From Hemibagrus wyckioides (lineage: Eukaryota; Chordata; Actinopteri; Siluriformes; Bagridae): a stretch of 64,000 nucleotides of DNA. The position numbers and the translations under genes are program-made. Positions 31,530 through 45,651 of this stretch are shown here, piece after piece. Where the stretch lies: NCBI RefSeq assembly GCF_019097595.1, contig NC_080727.1, forward strand, positions 9,012,001-9,076,000. The letters run 5' to 3'. Positions within the stretch are counted from its first letter, which is position 1. Each line of letters opens with the position of its first letter. The notes under the pieces were generated by a model. It ran no database searches, was not told the origin of the DNA, and worked only from the letters and a program-made list of their open reading frames with translations.

Positions 31530-33139
31530 TGTTTTCAGATTGAAGACTATCAGTTAAGTGGTGTTGCTACACAAGTCCAAAACAGCATCCATCAGGGGTC
31601 TTGCTCTCTTGCTCTCTCTCTCTCTCACACACACACACACTTCCTACTGTTATAGTTATTAATGTTATGCCTACAGAAAAAAAAGTGTTTTTTTTAGAAT
31701 TAAAAATATTTCCTTGGGACCAGCCACATCAAAACTATCAGATACACACCACAGCAAGATACACAGTATACATACACATATTATATATTATAATAATATT
31801 CATAATCTAATAAATAATAGAGTGTAAGATCACCTCTCACATTTTACAATTTTAGTAATTTTATCGGCCATAAAGTGAAATGGTGAAGTGAAATAATTAA
31901 ATATATATAGGTGTGCATATATATGCTTACACCTTTAGATACACACATAGTATTATATCTAATCTAGGCAGGTTTCTTTCTTTCTTTTTTTTTAACATGA
32001 AACTTACAGTGCAGTTTCAAGCCCTCAGGTGTTATAGTAGTAACATTTCATCTTTTTTGACAGCCTGTGTGTGTGAGGGTGTGGGAACACTTTACTAGTG
32101 GATTCCATACCCGCAGGACACATAGAGTGCGTGCAACCGTGTTTGTGTGTGTGTGGGAGAGAGAGACAGAAAGAGAGAGAGAGGGAGATGGTTAATGCTT
32201 ATACATGTTTTGAATCACACACAGACACGTGTACTCACACACAACTAAAATATGTACCTCATACCAATTCAACCTAGTGCACCTCCTATTTCCTCTGTTC
32301 CCAGGACTACTACTATATGACCTTCAGAACACACACACACACACACACACAGGTCCGGGCATGCCTTGAAGACGCTGCATATGTCTGTCCCCTCCCCCTT
32401 AGCCCCTCAGCCTATGTTTGAATAAAGCTTTATTTGCATTTCTAAAGCAGGCGACACACAAACGGCAGTCCTTTGAATAATCACAGCTCTGAGCTGCACA
32501 TGCCTGTACTATGTGAAGGGGTGAGGGTTGGGGCTAATTACTAACAGTTAGCAACTGGCCTTACCCATGCGCCTAAGACAATAGAGCTCAGGAAAGTCCA
32601 GGATCTTCTCTTTTAACTCTACACACACACACATACCTGACAGCGGTGCAGCCGTGAGAAAGCAGACACCTTGAGCTTCAGAGCAGGAAATAGGGCTCAA
32701 TTCACACCAGACAGCAAGGATAAAGAAGGCACAAACACACACACAAACCAACAGACAGTCACACTTGTACTTTAACTTGCTTTCTGCATGGGAATGCATA
32801 ATTGATTCAGGTAATAAGTGAGCATGAAAATTGGGATGGTGTGTGTGTGTGTGTGAGAAAATGTGTCTCAGCCTTTTTACGGTAGCTGGAATAGGATCTG
32901 TAGAGATCACAAGTCTTTAGTGGTAACTTTAATGAGGTCCTCCTACTGATCTGAAAAGCATGAACGTTACAAAATTTAATGTTTGTGACAGAAGCACTTC
33001 TGAGTGTAAACCAGACAGTTAAACTTCTCTACCATGACTCTAGTATGGCATCAAATATGAGCATAAAATGACAATATAGAGTTTCCACTGACCACTTCTT
33101 TATTCATCAGTGTCTAACTAATGTCTAATTAAAGTCTAT
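31400..33139. other. Upstream flank of notch1, no gene
   Basis: This holds TG repeats (31498-31528), CA repeats (about 32329-32352), a purine-rich GA run near 32157-32190 and a further CSL-type site TGTGGGAA (32080-32087). No coding exon was seen. Confidence 0.55.
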
Positions 33140-33480
33140 GTAAATCTTAGCATAACATGGTGGTGGTGCAGGAGGTATCAGTGCCATCATGGGTTCAATC
33201 CGGAGCTTGGCTTACTGTCTATGTGTGGAGTGTCTGTGGGTTTCCTCTGGCTACTCCGGTTTCCTCCCATCTCCAAAAAAAAAAACACATGCTGGTAGGT
33301 GAATCAGCTTGGCTGAATGTCTCACCGCTAGATCTGAATGAATGATTGAACTTGTGTTTTCAAGGTAGCCTGAGATAAGCTGACATCCAATACAAGTATT
33401 CCCAGGTTGTATTTCCATTTCACAGCATTCCTGGCATAGGCTCCAGATCCACTGCAATGCTGAGCAGAATGAAGAGGTCA
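33140..33480 (+). repeat. L2-type LINE 3' fragment
   Basis: The stretch GGGTTCAATCCGGAGCTTGG, then TTTCCTCTGGCTACTCCGG, TTTCCTCCCATCTCC and, further on, CATAGGCTCCAGATCC is the ordered 3' region of fish L2-like LINEs and their SINE partners. It is diverged and has no reading frame. Confidence 0.65.
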
Positions 33481-36400
33481 CAAAAGATGAATTAATAAAT
33501 TTTACCAGTCTTTTTTTGCAGTTAAACAAATCTCTCTTTCTACAAAATAATGTGTAATAGTGAGACACTCTTTATGTGGTGTTTATATTCATTTATTGTA
33601 ATTTATAATTTAGGTGCTGCAATTTAAGAATTAGAGATTATACCCATCCAAAATGTATTTTTATTTTCATATTTTGAGACCATTTGCATAATGTTTTTCA
33701 AATAAAAACCAGAATAAGGGTCTAGAGAAATATGTTTAATTTGTCAGAAAACAAATAGAATCAATTAAAAAAATTGTAAATTTCTGATCGATTCATTGTA
33801 CTATTTATTTCTGATGAAAAATTAAATTAAATATTAAATTAAATATTTATGGATTCAGATTTTGGCTCACTACCATACATTTGAGTATGAACAAAGTCTA
33901 AAGTAGGCTACAGTAGATATTCTACAGGTTCAGATGTGTGCTCTGGAACCATATTCTGTTTTCATATAAAATACAAAAGGCCTGAAGAAATTCTTTTTGG
34001 AAGAAATACATTTTCAATGAATAAAATATCCTTAAAATGCAGCATTTGGTAAATCCTGCTGATTTTTTAGTCATGCTTCTTATTAATTGTAAACAGAGAT
34101 TCAGTGTAGAAGAGAGAATCAATTCAATGTCTTACTGATCGATTGATTAATTAAAAGCTTTTTACTGAAATTATTTCCTATTTTAGTGTGTATCAAGATG
34201 TTGCAAGCAATTCCTAGTTTTCCGAATTTCACTTTCACTTCCCTGCATTCATCAATAACATCCAGAATATTTTCCTTTCCAGTTACTATAAAATCCTGTT
34301 TTTTATTCATAATGTAGTAGCACTGTCTCTACAAAATCCTGAACGTCGGTATTATATGTTATATGTGCATGACAGAAGCAGAGCCCATCACTCAGCAGCT
34401 CTAACCTGATGCTGATGGGACGGACATGTTTGTGTGTGTATGTATGAGTTGGTGAGTGCTTCCAAATTAGAAAATCAACATCCTCCACTCTCCTTCCTTC
34501 ATTCCTTGGAGGCATTAAGGGTCAGACCTTGAGACATAAGCTTGGGCATGCGTGGCATCTGGTGATGTGTCTGTATACCCCAGCATGCTTGTCACTTATG
34601 TGCATGTGTTTGACTTTAGGGTGTGTTTTGCGTCCCAGCTGTTCGGAGTATCACTTTCACAGTGTCTCCGACAACTGCGGCTCTGACCTCGCCCTCTCAC
34701 TTTCCAAAAACAGTCCCTTTAAAAACATTGAGTAAGTGCCTCTAAGTGTGTGTGTGGGTCAGGATGTTGTCAGGTATGTTTACTCTTCTTTCCAGTAGAT
34801 TGTGATGCTCATTTTTGGCTGTTATTTAATAATAAAGCCCCACAAACTGTGAGAAGCTTCATAGACAGGGTAGTATTTCTATTCTTTGGTATAAGCTTTA
34901 TAAGCTTTATAAGAACCACCCACAAGGTAGCAATTCACAAAGTGTCAAAATATTCAGATAGAGTCGAAATATCATTCGTCAATATACTCATGGCCTCAAA
35001 TTTCTCCTTCTGTTTCTCTTTCTATATCTGTCTTACTCTCAATTTTCTTTCTCAAAGTTTCATGTGATTCCTTTCCTCTTCTTCTTCTTCTTCTTCTTCT
35101 TCTTCTTCTTCTTCTTCTTCTTCTTCTTCTTCTCTTTCTTAAACTAAGAATGCACACACACACACACACACACACACAGAGAGAGAGCATAGACTACATA
35201 CCATTCCAGTTTGTTTATGTCCATCACTCCAGAAGTGGACACATCCATGGCTCTGAGAATGTGTGTTTATGAATGAATACTGTATGTGTGTGTGTGTGCG
35301 TGTGTGTCAGATGGACACAGAATAATTCTGCATATGCTTCGTATGTGTTGTGATGTTTTGGGAATGATTAATGCATCAGCATGTGTTACCAAATTGCAAT
35401 GAATGAACTGTATGTGTGTGTCTGTGTGTGTGTGATATGCTACAGCCTGCCGTATACATTGCTGTGTAATTTTTAAGGGAGATATTAATTAAAACATTAT
35501 GCATTAACATTTCAGAACCTAACTGTCGAACAAAGACAAGCTGTTTTAAAAGATTTCTATCCTTTGAAGAGTTCAAGGTTGTTTTGTAGTTTTTTTCAGT
35601 TAAGAAGCTGAAGCAATGGTTATTTCGGTTCCGTCTTGCCAGTTGGGTAATCTGATCTCTTCCCAATGGTTAGTGATATTTATATGGAGGGCTTAATATG
35701 TTTGAATGTTGGTAATGTGGAGAGGTCACAGAGTAACACTATAATGGGGTGAATGGGGATGCTGAGGTCAAGGATCTCAGACAGCTTGGCCATAACCTCT
35801 GCTCTCTTGGCAGCATGAGCGTGCATTACTGTAGAGGAGTCCTATCCACAGCAGTTTCTCTGAAAGATCTTATCTTAGAGGAATCTCTTGAAGTCCCAAG
35901 ATATCCTAGACGCCCATTCCTTTGCAAGAACATATATTCGTATTAGCTTCCTTGCAGTGTTTAGGTATGGTGAAACATTGGAATGCTTGATATTTGAGTC
36001 GCAATTATGACAGCAAACAAACAAAAAACAAAGTTGAAAATTTGCATTTGGGGAAACTGATGATTTTGTTCGACAAAAAGAAAGTCAGTTGAATCAGAGT
36101 TGAAATGATACACATGTTTTTGCCTGTTTGTTTGACAGTTCCAATATTTTTTGACTTGCCCAGGTTTCTGCATGCCTCATAGGCAAATAAGCTTGGATGA
36201 AAGCTTGCCAGCTCCAGCTCAACCTATTGAGTCCTCTTTAAATGAAACACAAAACCAGTTTCTAGCTCAGCATCATGTTGTGAAAGCCTCTCAGGAATCT
36301 TGGACGTAACAATTTGATTACTTTTGTTTACATTATACACACAAATTCACTTGATATTAGACTTGTCACAAAGCAGCTCTGCGGTAACAAAGATATATAG

Positions 36401-37046
36401 TAGCTGTATAGTGCATCTGTAATGAGCAAACAAGTTTCAAGAAACCTTGTGAGGACACAAAAGGAAACCCATTCAAATCCATTTTCTGGAAGACTGAAGA
36501 GCGAGATTAATGATTAAATAATGACTAATCTACAGATGTATACTATAAGCTCAGACAGTATTAATTGTACTGGAAAGATGTTCAGAATGAGCACCGTAGT
36601 CGTTATGATTACAGCGGCTCGAATGTATCTAGATGGGATTATCTACTGAAGAAGACGTGAGAGAATTGCAAACATCCTTAGCAGAAGAAGTTGAGAAAGT
36701 GCCAGCTGATTGACAGACAGCCTTAGCAGACCTCTTGGTTTTCTAAATCATACAGATTCAATTGGTAAACTGTCATAACACAACTTTGCTGTCACTCTCC
36801 AACATGGTTTAAGCATCTTAGGCCTTAGGTCTAAACTGAAGTGAGTTTGATGGAGACTACAAAGCACTTCTGTAAATTACTCTGGAAAAAGTTATATGCA
36901 AAATGTATATGTGGTATATGTGTTGTTCCATTCAATATGAGCCCCTCTTATTAAGACTGATCGATGTTATTCAACTGGCTGAACTTATCATCCTGATCAC
37001 TGCAGGTAATGATCAAATAGTTTGCTTAGCTTAATGTTCTCAGCGG

Positions 37047-37086
<40 letters not shown>

Positions 37087-37990
37087 ACGTGTGTGTAGAC
37101 AGCTGCACTGGTGATGTGATAACCGTGTTAAAGAGTGAAGAATCACTAATGGCAGGCAAACGCTCCACCATTACGCCAGCTGACGGCTACACAAATCCGA
37201 CACCACACACACACACACACATACACACACAGACATATGTCTACTCTGACTTCAGTAGCACTGTCATAAATAAATCTTAACAGAATTTGAGAAAAAAAAT
37301 AAGAGTATATTTAAGAGTATATAATAAGAGTATATATAAGAGAATATTTCGTACAGAAATGATCTTTAACTGTGCAATAATGTTAATTAATTAACAAAAG
37401 AGAAGTCCACACACACACACACACCTTCACAGACACAAAAATGCCCACATATTACCATCAGACAAGCGCATACATAAAAATGAACCCACATTAATTCACC
37501 CTCATGGTGCATGGTGTTGCATGAGTGAAGATAAACATTTAGAGACAAAACCACAGTTAAAGTTAGCAAGTGTGTGGACTAAGATGAAGGTTGGATCAAA
37601 TTTTATACATGCTGGAACGTATAAAGTGAACATGACTTTAAACAAATCTTACAAACAATAATATTGACTTTTGATCATACTGAGATTTTATATTTTCTCC
37701 TAAAAGAGAAACATGTATTAAAACACAATGAACACACTAAAAGACAACGAAATGGTGGTGATTATCCAGCAGTGCTCGAAAACTATTTGATGCTGTTAAA
37801 AACACTTTCATACTGTTTTCCTCATGGGGTAAATATTATATTTTTGTATATTTTGTGTTTATATGTTTATAATAATATAATGTAATTACAGACAATATAC
37901 ATATTTCCCTCCAAAATCAATTGCTCGGCAAGGCTAAATCGTTTGTTATTGCTAACAACTGAAGACATTTAAGTGTTATTCAAATTTACA
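33481..37990. other. Intergenic, no recognised gene
   Basis: AT-rich sequence. It has a (TTC)n run at 35077-35133 followed by CA/GA repeats, and a TG microsatellite at 37047-37086. A stretch at 35745-35850 has a short open frame on the minus strand that I could not assign. There are no splice-flanked conserved frames. Confidence 0.55.
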
Positions 37991-37999
37991 GTAACACTA

Positions 38000-38175
38000 T
38001 ATCTGTTCCAATACTTTCGATCACCCAAAGGTTAGAATGTCTGGTTGTAAATGTCAGGAAGTGAAAGCTGAAATTATGATCTTGAAATTCATCTGCTGAC
38101 ATGTTAAATATAAATGTATGACACAAACCAAAGAGTTGGCCTTGCCGTTCCAATACTTTCGGAGGGCACTGAATA
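38000..38175. repeat. Fragment of an interspersed DNA element
   Basis: GTTCCAATACTTTCG occurs at 38007 and again at 38147. The second copy reads on into GAGGGCACTG, a motif typical of the ends of abundant fish DNA elements. The family was not determined. Confidence 0.4.
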
Positions 38176-38802
38176 TATTTGCACACAAATGAAAGCTATT
38201 TATTTTAAAATTGAGCGCCGAAGCCCAATGAATAAATGATGAAGTGTAGACTGAATGAATGAGTCAAAGTAAACGAAGTTAACGAATGAGTCGTGGGCAG
38301 CTTTAGCTGCATAAATAATGGCTCATTTTCTGGAAAGTTTCATTTTTCTTGGCTGCGCTGGACTCGAATGCTAAATGTTTAAAGAAGTTTTATTCAGTAT
38401 TCAGTGGTAAAGGATCTACTTCTGGGTTATGGCATCACATTCATGTAAAAAATGTAAGTAATGTAACAAAAACAAACAAAAATATATGGAATTGGCAAAT
38501 GAAAACAAACACTTTTTCACTAACAAGGTAGTAAGAAAAATTGAAATTTATGAAATCCTCACTCAGATTTCACATTTACAGCCTTAAAGTAAGCCACTAC
38601 CTCGTCTTATATCTTATATCTTACAATACATATATTCAACTATTATACCTCACCGGTCCTGAATTTCATCTATCTCACATTTTGGAATATTACATTTTTT
38701 GAATCACTTATTATATTAACAATTATAATCACTGATACAAATTTTCCACTCACACAACCCAGGGAAATGTGTTGCTGTGTGCTATCTAAACATTTATTTA
38801 TA

Positions 38803-39342
38803 CACCAATCAGGCATAACATTATGAGCAGTGATAGATGAAGTGAATAACACTGATGATCTCCTCATCATGGCACCTGTTAGTGGGTGGGATATATTAGG
38901 CAGCAAGTGAACATTTTGTCCTCAAAGTTGATGTGTTAGAAGCAGGAAAAATGGGCAAGTGTAAGGATTTGAGCAAGTTTGACAAATTGTGGTGGCTAGA
39001 CGACTGGATCAGAGCATCTCCAAAACTGCAGCTCTTGTGGGGTGTTCCCGGTCTACAGTGGTCAGTATCTATCAAAAGTGGTCCAAGGAAGGAACAGTGG
39101 TGAACCGGTGACAGAGTCATGGGTGGCCAAAGCTCATTGATGCACGTAGGGAGTGAAGGCTGGCCCGTGTGATCCGATCCAACAGACGAGCTACTGTTGC
39201 TCAAATTGCTGAAGAGTTAATGCTGGTTCTGATAGAAAGGTGTTAGAATACACAGTGCATGTCGGGTCAGGGCTGTTTTCGCAGCAAAAGGGGGACCAAC
39301 ACAATATTAGGCAGGTGGTCATAATGTTATGCCTGGTCAGTG
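38803..39342 (+). mobile_element. Tc1/mariner deletion derivative, copy 3
   Basis: Termini CACCAATCAGGCATAACATT and ATAATGTTATGCCTGGTCAG are inverted and flanked by TA. The N-terminal transposase region from about 38951 ([28 protein letters not shown]) is frameshifted. The catalytic core is deleted. Confidence 0.85.
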
Positions 39343-39704
39343 TATTCTCACAAGTAATGTGACAGTATTCTAAGAGATTCTAAGATTCTCTTCACATGTC
39401 TTCATATCTATCTATCCATATGTTTAAGCACAAAATGTCACAAAATGTCTCACTTTTTGTGTCATTTTATTTTATATAGTCTATTTATTTTGCACATTTT
39501 CGTTAAAAGGAATGCAGGTGAATGAGGTGCTGGCATGTGCTTTCAGCTTGTCAGATGTCTGTCTTATATTGTGTAGATTTGAGAATATGTCTGTCAAGCA
39601 TAAATAGCATTAATTAAATGTATATGTTGTTACTGATAATTGTGTGTTATTGAGTAAAATGCTTTAAAACATCCTTATAAAGTGAGTATATTGTACAGTT
39701 GAAA

Positions 39705-39770
<66 letters not shown>

Positions 39771-40496
39771 ACACACACTATATTGTTAGAGGGCATTGTG
39801 TTCAGATAAAGTCCAGTTCAGTTGTTTGTTTATTTTGCCAACAGGCGCCCTGGAGTCTCACTACACACAATGTTTCATCCTGTTACCTTGGGAAAATTTA
39901 ATATTATACCTACACATTCCTTGTGTCACAAAAAAACGAGGAAAAGTCTCAAGAATTACTAAAAGTTAGGTTTCTCTACTAGGTTTCCACAATTCCTTAG
40001 TTAATGTAATTACACAAATATGTTGTCTTATCAGGTATCAGCTATTAAGAGCTGAGAGGTGAGCATGTAAGGATGTGTTACCATTCTATTATATTCACCT
40101 GAATACTATGATAACTATAATCATCTGAATATTATGATATCTGAATATTCTGAATATTATGATATTTCATATGGGGATTTTTACAGGTGGTTAAAATGTT
40201 ATCTCATTTGTTTGTTTGTTTCTGTGTTGTTGTGTTCATTCATTCATCTTCAGTAAGTGGTCAGACTTTATCCTGGACAGAGCTGCACTGGATCTGGTAT
40301 TATTTCTTAAAAAAAAAAATTATAGCATAGATAAAGTAGTCGCTAGCCATCTCGGACATTCGGGCCTGTAGGCTGAATATTTGTTGTTGTTTCTAAACAA
40401 TGTGTTGGGTTTTAAGAGTTGTTACTGATCAGTTTGTGACAAGTTTAACATCAAGGGAATTTGTGTTATGGGTAAACAACTAAAAGAGTCGTAAGG

Positions 40497-40532
<36 letters not shown>

Positions 40533-40786
40533 TATTTGAGCTAATTTATTTTTTATATACTGTTGAAAAGGAGAACATTTGTGAAAACTCTGCATGTGTG
40601 TATGTGTGTGTGTGTGTGTGTGTATGTGTGTGTGTGTGTGTGTGTGTGCACGTGTAAAAGTTATGCATGCTATTCCAATACCATAACACTCCATGCTGAT
40701 AAAAAACTTTGGTATAGTTGACTTAGGACTTTATCTTTATGTGTGAAATGCCTTCTGACATCTTCCACTCTCAGATATGCAAAGAA

Positions 40787-40823
<37 letters not shown>

Positions 40824-41239
40824 ACTGATGTGTGCAGCTGCAGACTCTCTGTGATGACACATGCAGGTTGGACCCTGAGGGCTTCATGATACTTACAGTT
40901 CTTGATGACACAACATATGCATTTGCAAAAAACACCACCCCCAGGAAAAAAAAAAACAAAAAACATGCATACATGAGGGCAGAAGAAGAGATAAACAGCC
41001 AGTTTCTCACAATTCAGAAAAATAACCCATTCTCACACTCAAATCTTGTTGAATTGTAATGATATTTAATTGTTTTAGTGTATCCTAATACACTTTAAAT
41101 GAACAACACCTTACATTTACCCAAATTTGACAGTCCTCTATATATTAGTGTATAAGAGTCAATAATTAAACAGTAAGTTAGTGAATAATACCTTTCCACA
41201 CAGGCACATAGAGATGCAAGGAATTCTATTAGTGATGGG
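39343..41239. other. Intergenic, microsatellite-rich
   Basis: This contains (TC)n(AC)n at 39706-39768, CA at 40503-40530, TG at 40599-40649 and TG at 40789-40822. A short L2-like tail lies at about 40235-40300. No gene was recognised. Confidence 0.6.
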
Positions 41240-41490
41240 AAGTTGAAGAGCATGAAGCCTTTATTATCGCCACACATACGTTACAGCACAGTGGAATTCT
41301 TTTCTTTGCATATCCCAGCTGAGGAAGTTGGGGTCAGAGCACAGGGGCAGCTATGATACAGTGCCCCTGGAGCAGAGAGGGTTAAGGGTCTTGCTCAATT
41401 GCCCAACAGTGGTGCTTGGGCTTGAACCCTGATCTTTCGATCAACAGCCCAGAGCCTTAACCACTTGAGCCACCACTGCCCCATCACAGT
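41240..41490 (-). repeat. tRNA-derived SINE, inverted copy
   Basis: On the minus strand the head GTGGCTCAAGTGGTTAAGGC (box A) and GGTTCAAGCCC (box B) are clear. They are followed by a body with TGAGCAAGACCCTTAACC. This is related to 7590-7812 but less decayed. Confidence 0.8.
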
Positions 41491-43229
41491 TCAGATCATA
41501 CTGACTCGGGTCTTTGAATCTCGTTCAGCAAAATGAACTAATCTTTTTCCGAGTCATTTTGTTCATTTCAGCAGAATGTAATTACAATGTTAGGTGTTAA
41601 TAGTCAATTAAATTTAGAATAAGACAAAACTATAAATTCACCAAGGCCAAAAGGAGACTGACAGGTACAAGAACAGAACTTTTTTATTTTTCAGAAAATG
41701 TTCATTGCACTTCATTGCAATTCCTAAATATTATACAACATTACATTAGTATTATTGACTGTAAGATACCGATCCAGGAAGTGGTCATGTGATGAACGAA
41801 CGAACGACTCAGGCCAGAAGACTCAGGAGATGAACTAATCATTTCTGTTTCTGCCACATAAAGCATAGCCGAAGCCTCTGAGGCTGTCACGAGGCTGACG
41901 AACGAACGACTCGGGAGATGAACTAATCATGTTTCCCATACAGAACCTATAGGATGTTCTGCATGTGCGGTCAAAACAAAATGAACGAATCGCTGTCTGA
42001 GACGACTCACTGTTCCCGAGTCATATTAAGGATTTGAATTGATATAAACACTGCTGTCACGAAGCCAACTGTCCCTTTTTCTTCCTGAATCTTATGCATG
42101 TCAGATTACACAATATGCATTATCCATTTAGCACGTTCTGATCACAGCTGGAGATTCTGATGACATGTCCTCCATAGCTGAAGTTAGGTATCTCTCATTT
42201 TCTTTAAAATGATTCTATTACATATATTTACATACATACAGTAAAATTCCTAGAATGTTAGAGAGGACTGGAGTGTCCATGTTGTATATGTATCAGTTTG
42301 CACTTGGTGCTGTCTATCCCAAAATATTCCTCAACCCCACCCTCTAGCCGAATAACAAAATGTGTCGCTAGCATGACTGACTTGTTTTCCTTCATCATAC
42401 TAAACACTGTTTAGTGCTTATTCTGCCTAATTCAATGGATTTCTGGTCATCCATATCTCCAGGGTTAAAGTGTGTTTTCCCTCTGCACAACACATCACTT
42501 TTTTCATTGCATTTAGGCAGGATTCCCCTTATTTAGAATGCTATACCAAATGGATAGCCCAAAATAACCAGGCTATAAGACATGCAGTCATGTAGCCAGT
42601 GTCTGAATCTCTTAGAAGCCAAATATAAGCACTAGCCATGTGATTGATCATTTCCAAGATGAACTGTCTGACTTGGATATGACCTGTAGTAAATGCATGT
42701 CTATGCTGATGTTAACACAACCCTGTGATTGAGCTGAAATTGGCCCAATGCCCTGCAGCCTAAATAACCATCTAGCTGCAAATGCACACTGATAAATGCA
42801 ACAGTATGCAGCCTGAGTTACTCTGTAGATGAATTATCAGCACTCAAACTTTGATAAACGATGAGCAGTTTGCGTATGGCCATGCCTGCTGTTGGTGCCT
42901 GTGTTGTGTGATCTCTGTAGATGAACTGTTATGGCTAAATGTGTGCTGCACAAGCGTGGATAGCAGACACATCGATGATGCCCTGGTGATGACTTACAAT
43001 ACTGCATCACATGTGGCATTAGTTATTAAGTTTCTAGCTATTTTGCTGCTCACATTTTCACCATCTGGAAACTGATTGACCACTCACTCCTAACAAGAAT
43101 ATGGCATGACTTCCTACTACTGTGATTTACATACCTTGCCAAGAATGGTCAGCACAATACACTCTGCCTGATGGATGCAATTCAACCCTGCAGAATCTGG
43201 CTTGCTTGCAAGGTTCACTCTTCGGGCAG
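41491..43229. other. Intergenic, no recognised gene
   Basis: Near 41780-42010 a motif of the type GAACGAACGACTC recurs with small changes. No coding exon or assigned transposon was found. Confidence 0.5.
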
Positions 43230-44150
43230 ACAAACTAGTTATGTTTTTTCAGTGCCTACAACAGACCCTTGGCAGGCATCTGAGTATCCCTCAGCCACCA
43301 CATGGGATAGGCTCTAGACAGCTCCTTCACCCTGAATGAGTCTTACTGAGGTTGCCCCTGTAGGGCAAGAGCTGTCAGCAGGATGCTTTACAACCCAAAA
43401 TTTTGGACGTGTATCAGACCAGTGGTTCCTAATGACAATACCATAGGCAAACATCCTTGAAGTTCTGTTGCTGGCCGGGGTTCAAGGTCTTGCTAGACTC
43501 CAACAGTTATTGCGACATCCCACAATGTTTGTTCTCTTTTGAACTGAAGTGCAATACAAGTTGCTCTGTTTTACTCACTTCCTTGCTCAGAAGAAGGATG
43601 TCAGTTTGTGTCTCATTCTAGATTTGAGAGTTTTCCCCTTTACTATGGTACGGGTGACTGATATAGTTCAAGCCATGCAGCCACAAGACTTGTTATTGTA
43701 TGCAGTTGAATTTGTGGTTGTTATTATCATTACCCTGAAAACAGATGCTAAACAAGGTTTGCCTTAGACCAGGTGGTGGCCATACGATCCTCAGACCAAA
43801 TGTTCTCCTGCCATGGAGGAAAGACACGGGGGTTCCCTTTGTCAAACAGAAGCTGGGGCACTATGTTGATGGGCTACGTGCCTACCCTTGACAGTGACAT
43901 GCACCTCTACAACCAGTGGGCATTATTTAGACACACCACTTTAGGAAGTGGCTGCCAGGGCATCAGCATGCTTCTTCTTCTAGATTCTACATTAGCCCTC
44001 TTTGTGGTACTGCGGCTGGCCTCTCTGAGCCTTGCTGAGTTCTGGTCCTCCTTACAGTGTTAGCATACTTTATCTAGGGGGTACGCACCACCTCTGGTAG
44101 TTAGGAGGGCATGAAATAAAGTACTATTTTTTGTATGTTAGTGTTCTATG
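43230..44150 (+). mobile_element. DIRS-like retrotransposon remnant (RT and tyrosine-recombinase pieces)
   Basis: A frame near 43549-43700 contains QKKDVSLCLILDLR and then MVRVTDIVQAMQPQD, resembling the reverse-transcriptase start KKDGGLRPILDLR...RPQDWF of DIRS and related elements. After an internal loss, 43773-44000 reads DQMFSCHGGKTRGFPLS and QWALFRHTTL. These resemble the TDQLFVC.GG..KG..VSK and SWALFRGVS blocks of the DIRS tyrosine recombinase. Stops and frameshifts break it. The resemblance is from memory, not from a search. Confidence 0.5.
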
Positions 44151-45141
44151 AACCCCAGATAACCTTCAGTGGTTGTCACATGGAACCAGTGCTGTGGTGT
44201 AAAATGTTTCTTGGGATAGATCCTGATATTCATTTCTGCATCATCATTTTTATGAGACGCTGGCATGTGTGGGCATGGGCACAAGGAGATATCTGGGTGT
44301 TGCCCCTGGTGATTATCCCAGATTATTAGAGCTACATTCACTTCCGCAGTGGACTGTATGTTTTTTTGCTAACTTTTGTTTTATTGCTTTTAGTAAAAAC
44401 AAAATGTCTAATCTTGGAAAATCCCATGTTGAAGTGTGTGGGATTCTGTTCTCTAGTGAGCGTGTGTACAAGCGTGTGAATGAGATAGCGTTGTGTTTAT
44501 CTTCTTTCTCACTCCACACATTTGGTTTTGGCAGAACGGTTCAATTAAGCCATGCCACTGATCTTAGACTTATTCTAAAGTACACACACACACAATTCAC
44601 ACACCTTGCAGTCTCATGTTCTTGCTCAGACCTGTCGACCGAAACTTACATGCAAAAGAGGATGGCATGTGTGTGCGTGTGCAGGAGTTAGAGAGAATTA
44701 TGGAAGAGGCTCTCAGATCCATTGGTTTGGCACCAAGTGCATTCTGCTGTCACATTTTCTGTCTTGACCTGACCTGAAATGATATACTTTATCAGTCACT
44801 ACTGTGTGTATGTGTGTGTGTGCTATGGAGGGGGTTTTCAAGTTTCAGGTTCATCTTGACAGTGCACATCTGCACATCCAGGCCTCAATCTAGCAGCAGC
44901 TGGAAAATATTTGAAAGTAAAAAAATGCAGAATACGTTATAGATTATTTGTATTTAAAAAAAAAAATTGAATAGGCAAATGCCAGGTAGCATAAAAAATA
45001 AAAACATATATAAAAACCTTCAATGGTGAGATGGTATTTGTGAGTTTGTAGAGTCACAAGCTGTACTGTTTAGGCTGTAATTTCAATTGTCCTTTCCGTC
45101 CTGCACTATGGAAAAAGTGGGAGCTTCCCCGCAGCTTGTGT

Positions 45142-45569
45142 GACACTACATAGCCAAATGTTTGTGGACACCTGATCATCACACCCATAAGTGGGTCTTC
45201 AAACTGTTTCCAAAAAGTTCACAACTGCCCTTTACTGCGACTGAGAGGACCAAGCCTCTTTCAGCAAGACCATGACCCTGTGCACAAAATGAGGTCCATG
45301 AAGACTTGGTTTCCCAAGTTTGGAGTGGAAGAACTTTGGCCCAGTCCTTAACCCCACGGAACACCTTTGGAGTGAATTGTATTGCAGAATGTGGGCTCAG
45401 ACCTTCTCACCAGAGTGGCATATCATTAATGCTTTTGTGGCCAAATGGGCATATCCTCACAGCCATGCCCCAAACTCTAGTGGAAAGTCTTCCCAGTATG
45501 GAACAGGATATTCAACAAGCACATGTGGTTGTGATGGTCAGGTGTCCACAAACCGTTGGCCATGTAGTA
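45142..45569 (+). mobile_element. Tc1/mariner deletion derivative, second family, copy 1
   Basis: Termini CACTACATAGCCAAATGTTT and its inverse AAACCGTTGGCCATGTAGT bracket about 430 bp. The interior keeps FQQDHDPVHKMRSMKTW-like and NPTEHLWSEL-like pieces of the C-terminal catalytic core. The rest of the transposase is missing. Confidence 0.8.
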
Positions 45570-45651
45570 AATCTATTGATATTCCAGATATGGCATGATT
45601 GTTTTTCTGTGTATTTAAGCAAACTCCAGCAAAATGTAAAAGTTTGTTTCA

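Noticed and set aside
34996..35190. Arg-rich minus-strand frame
   Set aside because: It is translation of a TTC trinucleotide repeat.
35745..35945. Minus-strand stretch reading MHAHAAKRAEVMAKLSEILD, possible retrocopy
   Set aside because: The open part is short, stops occur on both sides and I cannot name a parent gene.
39706..39768. CRISPR-like spacing of repeats
   Set aside because: Only dinucleotide microsatellites are present; there are no repeat-spacer units.
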